A DNA stretch of 5,937 nt from Clostridiales bacterium (GCA_019415985.1 DXYE01000146.1:1-5937), one strand, 5' to 3'. Counted from the first letter of the stretch, positions 1 to 5,156 are shown. Translations and numbers: made by a program. Notes: generated from the sequence alone by a model not told the origin.

Positions 1-2
1 CC

Positions 3-527
3 TTAACGGTTCTTCGGGATAATCTCGTAGTCATATCCTTTTCGCTGATTACAATAGGTGCAGGTGTCTTTCTCGGTCTGCTGCGGGTCAATCCTGCGTA
101 AAGAATAAGCGCCCGTACCGTAGAAATTGTCGGCACAAGCGCTGCAAAGGCAAAGGATTAACTTTTTCGGTACGCTCTCGATCAGACCGATACTGACCGC
201 TAAAGCGTGATTGATACCGTGTATATGCTTTTCGGATAAGTGACCGATAAAGTCACCCAAACGGCGTTTATCCACGGTTCGCAGTTGTTCTAAAAGAACG
301 ATAGAGGGCAATTCCAAGCCGTTTTCGGCGTCGATGTAGTAGTGGGTAGGTAGTTTCGGCTTTGCGTCCTTTTTGCTTGTGATAGAAGCGATAATCACCG
401 TAGGGCTGTGCTTGTTGCCGACATTGTTCTGAATGATAACGACGGGACGGTAGCCCTCTTGTTCCGAGCCGATCCCGTGTCCTAAATCGGCGTAATACAT
501 ATCGCCTCGTAAATATGTGTGATTCAT
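3..527 (-). CDS. MazF/PemK-family endoribonuclease with C-terminal cysteine (zinc-ribbon-like) extension
   Basis: Predicted cytoplasmic mRNA-cleaving toxin of the MazF/PemK/EndoA family. Residues 6-118 follow Bacillus EndoA closely: RGDMYYADL, then GSEQEGYRPVVIIQN, then SPTVIIASITSK, LPTHYYID and VLLEQLRTVDKRRL. R27 and T50 align with the arginine and threonine taken as catalytic in EndoA. The family is usually about 110-120 residues; this protein has 174. The extra tail carries C126, C128, C131 and a second pair C156-T-Y-C159, which looks like a CxxC...CxxC metal-binding ribbon; its role is unknown to me. The ATG at 527 has an AAAGGAGG site on the minus strand (538-545), 10 bases away. No MazE-like antitoxin gene lies upstream in the window; one could lie beyond position 1. 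Alternatively the protein may be a regulatory RNase of the element rather than an addiction toxin. Family assignment is sure; target and partner are not. Confidence 0.93.
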   Translation of the reverse strand: MNHTYLRGDMYYADLGHGIGSEQEGYRPVVIIQNNVGNKHSPTVIIASITSKKDAKPKLPTHYYIDAENGLELPSIVLLEQLRTVDKRRLGDFIGHLSEKHIHGINHALAVSIGLIESVPKKLILCLCSACADNFYGTGAYSLRRIDPQQTEKDTCTYCNQRKGYDYEIIPKNR

Positions 528-534
528 AATGTTA

Positions 535-655
535 TGACCTCCTTTGAAAATTTAGGCGGTTAGCCGCCTATGTAGAGGTCAAGGGCAGAACAGAATTAAG
601 GTCGGAAAGATATAAACAATTCTCCGTTTCAGTAGACCTGTCCTGCCGTTGACCT
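535..655 (-). promoter_or_regulatory. Structured leader of the mazF-like gene with mutually exclusive stems
   Basis: Three pairings are visible in the leader. First, 638-655 and 576-593 form an 18-base imperfect inverted repeat with 16 of 18 positions matching; one mismatch is a possible G-U pair in RNA. Second, 553-570 is a perfect hairpin with 7-base arms (TAGGCGG/CCGCCTA) and a 4-base loop. Third, 575-581 (minus strand TGACCTC) can pair with 535-541 (GAGGTCA), which includes part of the ribosome site at 538-545. The first and third pairings share 576-581, so they exclude one another: the first would leave the ribosome site free and the third would cover it. This is read from base pairing only; regulation is inferred. 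Confidence 0.45.
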
Positions 656-899
656 TGTATAAAGAAACAATCCTATTTGTCCTCGACACCCCGGATTGCT
701 GCGGGAAGTCATCAAACGGCTGGCGGCTTGTCAGCTCCACGGGAATCTCACCCTCACATGGTTCTCATGCGACCGCCCCCATTGCCTGCGACGGCTTCAC
801 GACCGAAATATCGCTTATCACGCTCGGACTGTGGCTGGACGGGAGTATCATTGTCCCTATTGCCTGTCGCCGCCATATCGGGAGCCGCCCGATACTCAT
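579..899 (-). pseudogene. Stop-interrupted open frame, possible gene remnant or conserved non-coding region
   Basis: On the same strand as all neighbouring genes, an ATG at 899 opens 44 codons (beginning MSIGRLPIWRR), then an in-frame TGA at 765-767, then the same frame stays open for 61 more codons (including EIPVELTSRQPFDDFPQQSG) to a TGA at 579-581. The whole would be about 105 residues if the first stop were a tryptophan codon. I do not recognise a family and see no convincing ribosome site before the ATG. The stretch is GC-richer than the flanks and three plus-strand frames are also fairly open, which weakens the case for coding. It could be a decayed gene or a structured RNA/leader region. 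Confidence 0.25.
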
Positions 900-1107
900 A
901 GCCGACTGTTTATCGCTCCTTGCCTGAAATCAGAAAGCCAAAGACCGCATAATCAAAAGTAGGTGTAATCTCGTTGCTTCTGTTTCTTGCAAATCGTGGC
1001 GCAGCCGCTAATGTGGCTTATGCTCATCACAATAGCAATAGGAATGTGTTTGATGAATGGGTATTTAATTGTCAAAGGACACGCCCATTCACCTGTCAAC
1101 AGATAAA
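656..1107. other. Long stretch without an intact gene, upstream of the mazF-like gene
   Basis: No intact gene with a ribosome site is seen on either strand. The stretch holds the upstream part of the broken minus-strand frame at 579-899, a hairpin at 876-894 (TATCGGG/CCCGATA, 5-base loop) with a competing pairing of 843-849 to 891-897, and a 7-base inverted repeat GAATGGG (1055-1061) / CCCATTC (1084-1090). Two TTGACA boxes occur on the minus strand (1094-1099 and 1070-1075) but without a good -10 element at normal spacing. Any promoter for the mazF-like gene should lie here or further upstream; I cannot place it. Confidence 0.5.
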
Positions 1108-1136
1108 GGGCAGAGAGTTTTCGTACCTCTCTGCCC
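1102..1136 (-). terminator. Hairpin terminator after the sigma-like gene
   Basis: A perfect 10-base stem, GGGCAGAGAG (1108-1117) against CTCTCTGCCC (1127-1136), with a 9-base loop, begins about 30 bases after the stop codon of the sigma-like gene. On the minus strand it is followed by TTTATCTGTT, a weak T-rich tail. It probably ends or reduces transcription leaving the sigma-like gene before the mazF-like leader. The stem is certain; how strongly it terminates is not. Confidence 0.6.
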
Positions 1137-1166
1137 TCATCCTCACTTAAAGGAATTTTTGTAACC

Positions 1167-1640
1167 CTATTCAGAAATTATTTTTTTGATTTTTTCAATC
1201 GCAGCATGAACAGACTTTATGACTGCGGGGTGCGAACAGCCCTCTATTTCTGCAATCTGCTCATAGGTCAATTCCCGAAAGTAGTAGAGTATAAGTCTGC
1301 GTCTTTGTGTTTCGGGCAGTTCGGAAATTGCTCTATGTAGCCGTTCATACTCAATGCTACGCAAAACGGCATCCTCAACCGATTCAGCTTTGTAAAAGGT
1401 TCGTCGGTTTAGGGATTGTTCCGATTGCTCAAAATGTTCAATATGCCTGTCCCATTCATTAAGAATAGAAAGGTCGTCCAGTTCAAAACGGTTCAACACC
1501 TCGAACAGTTCTTTTGTTATCTGCAATTCCTGTAACACGCCTTGTCCGTCCCGAAAGGAAAGAAAATGCTTGTCCTCTTTTTCGGTAAGTGTGTAAGGGT
1601 TATATTTGTCTTTTCTGCGTTTTGGACGCTTCTCGTCCAT
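1167..1640 (-). CDS. Sigma-70-like protein with region 4 only (mobile-element regulator)
   Basis: A 157-residue protein resembling small sigma-70-like proteins carried by Firmicute conjugative elements. The N-terminal half (RPKRRKDKYNPYTL, then LSFRDGQGVLQELQITKELF and FELDDLSILNEWDRHIEH) lacks a recognisable region 2. The last 60 or so residues are a sigma region 4 helix-turn-helix: ISELPETQRRRLILYYF, LTYEQIAEIEGCSHPAVIKSVHAAIEKI. It may bind -35 elements and steer transcription of element genes; the target is not visible. The start at 1640 is preferred because GGAGG at 1650-1654 lies 9 bases upstream; the ATG at 1646 (two residues longer) would be only 3 bases from it. An inverted repeat (1657-1685) lies just upstream and a hairpin terminator follows the gene. 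Family sure; function inferred. Confidence 0.88.
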   Translation of the reverse strand: MDEKRPKRRKDKYNPYTLTEKEDKHFLSFRDGQGVLQELQITKELFEVLNRFELDDLSILNEWDRHIEHFEQSEQSLNRRTFYKAESVEDAVLRSIEYERLHRAISELPETQRRRLILYYFRELTYEQIAEIEGCSHPAVIKSVHAAIEKIKKIISE

Positions 1641-1656
1641 AGTCATTTACCTCCGA

Positions 1657-1685
1657 TCAATCTGAAATTTAGAAATTCAGATTGA
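1657..1685. repeat. Inverted repeat upstream of the sigma-like gene, possible operator
   Basis: Perfect 10-base arms TCAATCTGAA (1657-1666) and TTCAGATTGA (1676-1685) with a 9-base spacer. The promoter-proximal end is 2 bases from the GGAGG ribosome site of the sigma-like gene. It could be a dimer-binding operator in DNA or an mRNA stem that affects ribosome access. Symmetry is seen; role is inferred. Confidence 0.5.
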
Positions 1686-1750
1686 CCGGGGCGGCGAACG
1701 ACAGCCTATACCAAAAGCAGGCTTATCCTGTGTTTTAATAAAAAAGAATA

Positions 1751-1788
1751 CAAAAAAATCCGCAAGAATTTTGCAATCCAAGCGGATA
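1751..1788 (-). terminator. Strong rho-independent terminator after the chimeric fragment
   Basis: On the minus strand ATCCGC (from 1787) pairs with GCGGAT (ending 1758). Inside it, after a symmetric TT/TT internal loop, GGATT pairs with AATTC (one G-U) around a GCAA tetraloop. The stem runs directly into a run of seven T (1752-1758). It sits 17 bases beyond the stop of the nucleoside hydrolase/kinase fragment and isolates the sigma-like gene from upstream transcription. Confidence 0.8.
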
Positions 1789-1803
1789 TGAGAATATACA
1801 GTT

Positions 1804-2358
1804 CTACAATAAACGCTCCAATAGACAGGCCTTTTTATCAAGGTCATAATCATACAATTTTGCGTATCCTTGCCCATTTACTAATTCAAGGGCCTTGATT
1901 CCTCTTGAAAATTCGCCACCAAGATTTTCGGGCATATCAATTTTGAGAACATATTTTTCTCCATTTTCACCTTCTGCATGAGCAACAAAAGCATGCGTGC
2001 CGCCCGATATTGCTTCTCCAACAGAAATATGCCATTTCTTTTCCAATTCAGAAATTGTGTTATCAAGATTGGCAAGCCACGCTTCACCGACAGCTCCAAC
2101 GGATTTTGCTCGGTTGATAACGAGCGGTGGTATGTTTCGTCGCTTTTTAACTTTTTTATCACCACACAAAGTAGAACTCAAAACACGGTAAAATTGTTCA
2201 CGGTCAACTGCTCTCGCAATTTCTACATTTCCATTCGGCGAGGAAATAAATTCTGTACCGCCCATGTTACTTTCTCGTTTCGTTTCCACCTGTACATTAC
2301 CGCGTTCAAAACGGCAAATATCCGGGTGAAAAACACAAACGGCTGCTAACGGGTCATG
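1804..2358 (-). pseudogene. In-frame chimera: C-terminal end of a nucleoside hydrolase joined to the N-lobe of an APH(6)-like aminoglycoside kinase, truncated at both ends
   Basis: The open frame has two recognisable parts. The first, from 2358 and about 65 codons long, reads HDPLAAVCVF, RFERGNVQVET, GNVEIARAVDREQFYRVL. This is the typical end of an inosine-uridine (IunH/Rih) nucleoside hydrolase, entering exactly at the active-site His-Asp before PLA. The second part, IPPLVINRAKSVGAVGEAWL, ISGGTHAFVAHAE, KYVLKIDMP, GYAKLYDYD, LLERL, matches the N-terminal lobe of streptomycin-phosphotransferase (APH(6))/hydroxyurea-kinase type proteins, including the lysine of VLK. It ends at TAG (1804-1806) before the catalytic HGD and metal-binding regions. 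The hydrolase part lacks its N-terminal Asp cluster. No normal start exists; the GTG at 2289 only opens the frame internally. The parts may be joined by deletion or may come from a natural fusion. No enzymatic activity is expected. It looks more AT-rich than the adhesin gene beside it. Confidence 0.75.
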
Positions 2359-3217
2359 TATCGCTCGGCGCTTTGTCGGCAGTTATCGTCAGCTTATTCC
2401 CATTTACAGAAAAACGGATTCCCGAAACGCTTGCGGAAAAAGAGTAATTGGAAAGGACATTATTCGTGTCGATGAGCGTGGCGGTGTACTTTTCGCCGTC
2501 CCATTCAAGCTCAATGTTTTTTGCTTTGCCTGTGGATTTTGCAAAGAAGCTCGGCACTTTGGAATGGGTCTGCACGCTGGCGGCGATAGAATTGTAATAG
2601 CTCATAATCCTACTATACAGCGGATGATTTGTGCTGATCTGATCGCAGATTGCGTCCTTGCCGCCTGTACCGACTTTGTTAAAATCGGTGTCACGCTCGC
2701 CAACGACGGTTTCCCAAACTAAAAGCTGTGTGGCAACAGCGTGAGCCAGCTTGTCGCCGCCCTCATTCTGTGAACGCCAAGAGGTCGAAATCATACCCGT
2801 ATAACCGTACTGAAAGATACGGCCGATAAACAGCTTAATATCATCGGGCGAAATGGTGTTGTTGTAGGACGAGGGGTAATTATCCCAAAAGTTCTCGCCC
2901 TTTTTCGTGAAGCGGTCGCCCGATTCCTGCGGAACGCCGGGTTCAATGCAGTAACAGATATTGCCGTCATACGAACCCATAGCGCGAACGGTGGTATAGC
3001 GGGAACTTGCCATGCTCCAGCCGTTCATATAGGTGTAACTGCCGTGTCCCCATTCGCCGCCGTAATTGGCGTCCCCGTCACGGGGAAAGGAAACAAGGCA
3101 AACCTCGTCGGTTTCCTCTGCGGCATAAGCGGTCGTCCCAAACCCGCACAGGGTTGTAACGCACATCAGCGCCGCCAGAAACAGCGACATACATTTTTTG
3201 ATTTTCTGCGTTTTCAT
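2354..3217 (-). CDS. Thioester (TQXA) domain surface adhesin, C-terminally truncated
   Basis: Secreted surface protein of the TQXA/thioester adhesin type. Residues 1-32 are a signal peptide: basic start MKTQKIKK, hydrophobic core LFLAALMCV, cleavage likely after AYA. The thioester domain spans about 38-215, with Cys90 in CYCIEPG and Gln164 in VATQLLVWE, the pair expected to form the internal Cys-Gln thioester that can bond covalently to host or surface amines. A beta-rich region starts near 232 and the frame ends after ADKAPSDT at a TGA created by the junction at about 2354-2362. Relatives in conjugative elements are generally much longer, with Cna_B/pilin-like repeats and a wall-anchor signal; none remains here, so the protein would be released rather than anchored. 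AAGGAGG lies 7 bases before the ATG, and a terminator-like hairpin lies directly before that. Thioester assignment is good; residual function is doubtful. Confidence 0.85.
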   Translation of the reverse strand: MKTQKIKKCMSLFLAALMCVTTLCGFGTTAYAAEETDEVCLVSFPRDGDANYGGEWGHGSYTYMNGWSMASSRYTTVRAMGSYDGNICYCIEPGVPQESGDRFTKKGENFWDNYPSSYNNTISPDDIKLFIGRIFQYGYTGMISTSWRSQNEGGDKLAHAVATQLLVWETVVGERDTDFNKVGTGGKDAICDQISTNHPLYSRIMSYYNSIAASVQTHSKVPSFFAKSTGKAKNIELEWDGEKYTATLIDTNNVLSNYSFSASVSGIRFSVNGNKLTITADKAPSDT

Positions 3218-3237
3218 TTGAAATCCTCCTTGAAATG

Positions 3238-3270
3238 AAAAAACGCACCGTGTTTTTTACACAGTGCGTT
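3238..3270 (-). terminator. Intrinsic terminator or attenuator between lipoprotein and adhesin genes
   Basis: The 12-base arms 3259-3270 and 3242-3253 pair with a single T-G wobble around a 5-base loop, and on the minus strand the stem runs into six T (3238-3243). It begins 29 bases after the lipoprotein stop. Its T run ends only about 20 bases before the adhesin ATG, with the AAGGAGG site in between. There is no room for a promoter after it, so adhesin expression must depend on read-through or on control of this hairpin. Confidence 0.78.
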
Positions 3271-3299
3271 CATAGTGAAATATTCGGTTTTGATTTTGT

Positions 3300-4013
3300 T
3301 CAGGCGTAGCCGATATACAAATCGTAACTCCCGTCGGAGCGTTCCTGCGCCCATATCCAGACATCGGTAATATCCTCGTCACGGCTGTACCGATCCAGCC
3401 TGCCCGCAATATCCCGTTCCAGACAAGTGCTGTATGCTCCCGCAGTAATGGGATTGTCCCAACAGTCAACCGCCGAGCTTTCAAGCCGTAACCCAACACT
3501 CACAGCGTAGGTTTTGGCATAGTCGATCCAAGTCTGAATGTTAAATTCAGGAACGGCAGGTTCTTCGGGCGCCGGTGTGGTTTCCCGCGGCTGCTCGACC
3601 TTTGGCGTTTCTTCCGCAGGGGACGGCGTAGGCTGCTGTGTCGGTACAGGCTTGGGTTCAGGTGTAGGCTCAACGGTTTTCGGCGTTTCAGGCTTCGGCG
3701 TATTGTTTGGAACAGCGGTCTGCGGTGATTGCGTCCCCGGTACAGGGCTTTGTTCTGCGGCAGACTGTGAATTTTCAGCCTGTGCCGATTCCGTTTCTGC
3801 CTTGACTGCGGCCGTACTCTCTGCGGTACTTTCCTTACTCTCCGAAACAGAAGCGGACGAACTTTCTTCCGGCTCTGTACGCTCGTAAGTTTCGCTTGCC
3901 ACCGTTTCAATGCCCGAACTGTCCTGTATCGCCTGCGGGTAATCCGTATTCGCACAACCCGACAAAGAAACAATCAATGCCGCTATAACAGCGATTATCC
4001 TTGCTTTTTTCAT
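3300..4013 (-). CDS. Lipoprotein with Pro/Thr/Glu-rich wall-spanning linker and small C-terminal domain
   Basis: A 237-residue predicted lipoprotein. MKKARIIAVIAALIVSLSGC is a type II signal peptide with lipobox LSGC and lipidation at Cys20. Residues 21-90 are Ser/Glu/Ala-rich, and residues 90-155 are rich in Pro, Thr, Glu and Lys (for example TPKPETPKTVEPTPEPKPVP), a low-complexity spacer of the kind that crosses the wall. The C-terminal domain (about 156-237) reads FNIQTWIDYAKTYAVSVGLRLE, then DCWDNPI, then ITDVWIWAQE, ending DLYIGYA. Cys184 and Cys197 could form a disulphide. I recognise no named domain. The frame is open further upstream (to 4163), but the ATG at 4013 has AAAGGAGG 9 bases before it and starts the signal peptide. 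It lies between parB and the adhesin gene, so a surface role in the element (cell contact or exclusion) is plausible but inferred. Confidence 0.85.
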   Translation of the reverse strand: MKKARIIAVIAALIVSLSGCANTDYPQAIQDSSGIETVASETYERTEPEESSSASVSESKESTAESTAAVKAETESAQAENSQSAAEQSPVPGTQSPQTAVPNNTPKPETPKTVEPTPEPKPVPTQQPTPSPAEETPKVEQPRETTPAPEEPAVPEFNIQTWIDYAKTYAVSVGLRLESSAVDCWDNPITAGAYSTCLERDIAGRLDRYSRDEDITDVWIWAQERSDGSYDLYIGYA

Positions 4014-4022
4014 ATTCGCAAA

Positions 4023-4070
4023 CCTCCTTTGCAGCTTCATTGTACGGATTTTTGCGGATTTCTGCAAAGG
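4023..4070 (-). promoter_or_regulatory. Stem that can cover the lipoprotein ribosome site
   Basis: On the minus strand CCTTTGCAG (from 4070) is perfectly complementary to CTGCAAAGG (ending 4026), 27 bases apart. The downstream arm includes AAAGG of the AAAGGAGG ribosome site (4023-4030). Folding would reduce access of ribosomes to the lipoprotein start at 4013. Pairing is read directly; regulation is inferred. Confidence 0.4.
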
Positions 4071-4126
4071 TACGAAAATCGCTGCCCTGTAATATCTCTT
4101 TTTTCGGATAGTACAGGTAGTTTTTG

Positions 4127-4151
4127 AGGGGGAGAGGTGTGGAGAGGGGGA
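4127..4151. repeat. Perfect purine-rich mirror repeat
   Basis: The plus strand reads the same forwards and backwards around G4139. Each 12-base half is AGGGGGAGAGGT or its reversal, and all bases but the two T at 4138 and 4140 are purines. Purine-rich mirror repeats are the classic sequence able to form intramolecular triplex (H-DNA), and the four G runs might also allow a quadruplex. It lies between parB and the lipoprotein gene, in the leader or promoter area of the latter. Function is unknown. Confidence 0.75.
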
Positions 4152-4214
4152 ACAAGCGAACACCGCCGCACCTTGCCTTATTTTAGGGTATAGTTATCCC
4201 TTGTTAGTAGGATT

Positions 4215-5156
4215 CTACCTTTCGGCTTCACGATCACGCTGCCGTTTGCGATATAGTTCCAAAGCCTTAATAATGGTATCTTCAATTTTCTGCGCGGGCG
4301 TCCCCGGCGCAAAATACTTGCTGATACGCTCTTTCGGCATTTTGAACTGTTCTTTCTGATTCGGCTTTTCCTCCTGCATAATAGAGAGAATCACCTCGTC
4401 AGTCAGTTTTCCGTCCTTGCTAAACCCTTTCATCTTAATAGCCTGCGCCAAAGACGGGGTACAGTCCTCACACTCCATTGTGCTGTATAGGGCTTCCTGC
4501 TGTTCTTTGGAAAGATAGGAAAGCTCCACGGCAGGACGGAAAGCAATTTTCCCGTCGTCCACCATTTGCAGGACAGAGGGAATAAGCTCGGTCAGGCGGA
4601 TATATCGCTGGATTTGAGTTTTACTATCAGGTGTATTGTTTGCTAATACCTCGACAGAACGAACCCCAACTAAATTGTGACCCACTGGGTCACAATTTTC
4701 CTTGCTTGGTCTGCCTGCTTGCCTTTTCATAGCGTCCAGCTTCATTTTATAGGCAAATGCTTTTTCGGACGGTAAAATCTTTTCCCTTTGCAGGTTACTA
4801 TCCACCATTACGATTGTTGCTTCATCGTTGGTGAGATTACGGACGATACAGGGAATTTCAGCGACACCCGCCAAAGCCGCCGCAAACTTTCGCCTGTGAC
4901 CTGCGACCATTTCATAGCCGCCGTCCTCTCTTGGACGGACAAGAGCCGGAACTAAAACGCCGTATTTTCTGATACTCTCGACCATTTCAGCCATATCGTC
5001 GTCCTGCCGCACCTTAAAAGGGTGATTAGGAAAATCGGAGATTTCAGCGGGATTCAGCGTCACAACCTTTTCAAGCTGTGAATCTGCGCGGCTTTCATCG
5101 GTAGAAAACAGGTCATCTAACGGCGTCATTCCTAAATCTCTCGTTTTTACGCTCAA
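4215..5156 (-). CDS. parB: ParB/Spo0J/KorB-family partition or regulatory protein
   Basis: A 313-residue DNA-binding protein of the ParB/RepB/Spo0J family, expected to bind a centromere or operator and work with the adjacent ParA. The N-terminal nuclease-like/CTP-binding domain covers about residues 32-125: LNPAEISDFPNHPFKVR, MVESIRKYGVLVPALVRP, then the arginine motif YEMVAGHRRKFAAALAG (GHRR at 86-89) and DSNLQRE. The central helix-turn-helix segment (about 165-215) includes TQIQRYIRLTELIP. The C-terminus is charged and helical (about 265-313), probably for dimerisation. The start is TTG at 5156, chosen because GGAGG (5166-5170) is 9 bases away; the next in-frame ATG at 5129 lacks a well-spaced site. 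It overlaps parA by 44 bases, suggesting translational coupling. Codons for residues 154-161 (NCDPVGHN) lie in a perfect palindrome. In conjugative elements such proteins may regulate transfer as well as partition. Confidence 0.92.
   Translation of the reverse strand: MSVKTRDLGMTPLDDLFSTDESRADSQLEKVVTLNPAEISDFPNHPFKVRQDDDMAEMVESIRKYGVLVPALVRPREDGGYEMVAGHRRKFAAALAGVAEIPCIVRNLTNDEATIVMVDSNLQREKILPSEKAFAYKMKLDAMKRQAGRPSKENCDPVGHNLVGVRSVEVLANNTPDSKTQIQRYIRLTELIPSVLQMVDDGKIAFRPAVELSYLSKEQQEALYSTMECEDCTPSLAQAIKMKGFSKDGKLTDEVILSIMQEEKPNQKEQFKMPKERISKYFAPGTPAQKIEDTIIKALELYRKRQRDREAER
4672..4698. repeat. 27-base perfect palindrome inside parB
   Basis: Arms AAATTGTGACCCA (4672-4684) and TGGGTCACAATTT (4686-4698) surround a single central base. 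It lies between the sequences for the N-terminal domain and the helix-turn-helix of ParB. It could be a ParB or repressor binding site, a cruciform or an mRNA stem. It is not the Bacillus parS consensus (TGTTNCACGTGAAACA). Symmetry is certain; role is unknown. Confidence 0.8.

Noticed and set aside
649..962. Three overlapping plus-strand open frames, one with a CPYC-like motif (HCPYCLSPPYREPP)
   Set aside because: They lack ribosome sites, begin at TTG or at unsupported starts, overlap each other in different frames, and oppose the direction of all real genes. GC-rich DNA with few stops explains them.
1070..1099. Two TTGACA boxes on the minus strand that might be -35 elements for the mazF-like gene
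   Set aside because: No TATAAT-like hexamer is found 16-18 bases downstream of either box.
535..1100. A type III (ToxIN-like) toxin-RNA antitoxin layout, because a MazF-fold toxin follows a hairpin-rich non-coding stretch
   Set aside because: No tandem repeat array is present, and the protein matches MazF/EndoA rather than ToxN. Only the weaker leader-switch idea is kept.
1807..2289. Independent gene starting at the GTG at 2289
   Set aside because: Recognisable nucleoside hydrolase sequence continues in frame upstream of the GTG (HDPLAAV...GNVQ), so the GTG is an internal valine codon of a fragment, and no ribosome site precedes it.
3072..3086. Short palindrome TCCCCGT-C-ACGGGGA in the adhesin gene
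   Set aside because: Arms are only 7 bases and the codons encode ordinary adhesin sequence (FPRDGD); nothing else supports a site.
3538..3888. Long plus-strand Gly/Ser/Val-rich frame
   Set aside because: It is the antisense shadow of the Pro/Thr/Glu-rich linker of the lipoprotein gene.
4193..4201. AGGGATAAC on the minus strand, resembling part of the I-SceI homing site
   Set aside because: Only the first part matches; the rest of the 18-base site is absent, so coincidence is likely.
4180..4201. Small bulged hairpin after parB considered as a terminator
   Set aside because: The stem is short and bulged, and on the minus strand it is followed by AAAATAA rather than a T run.
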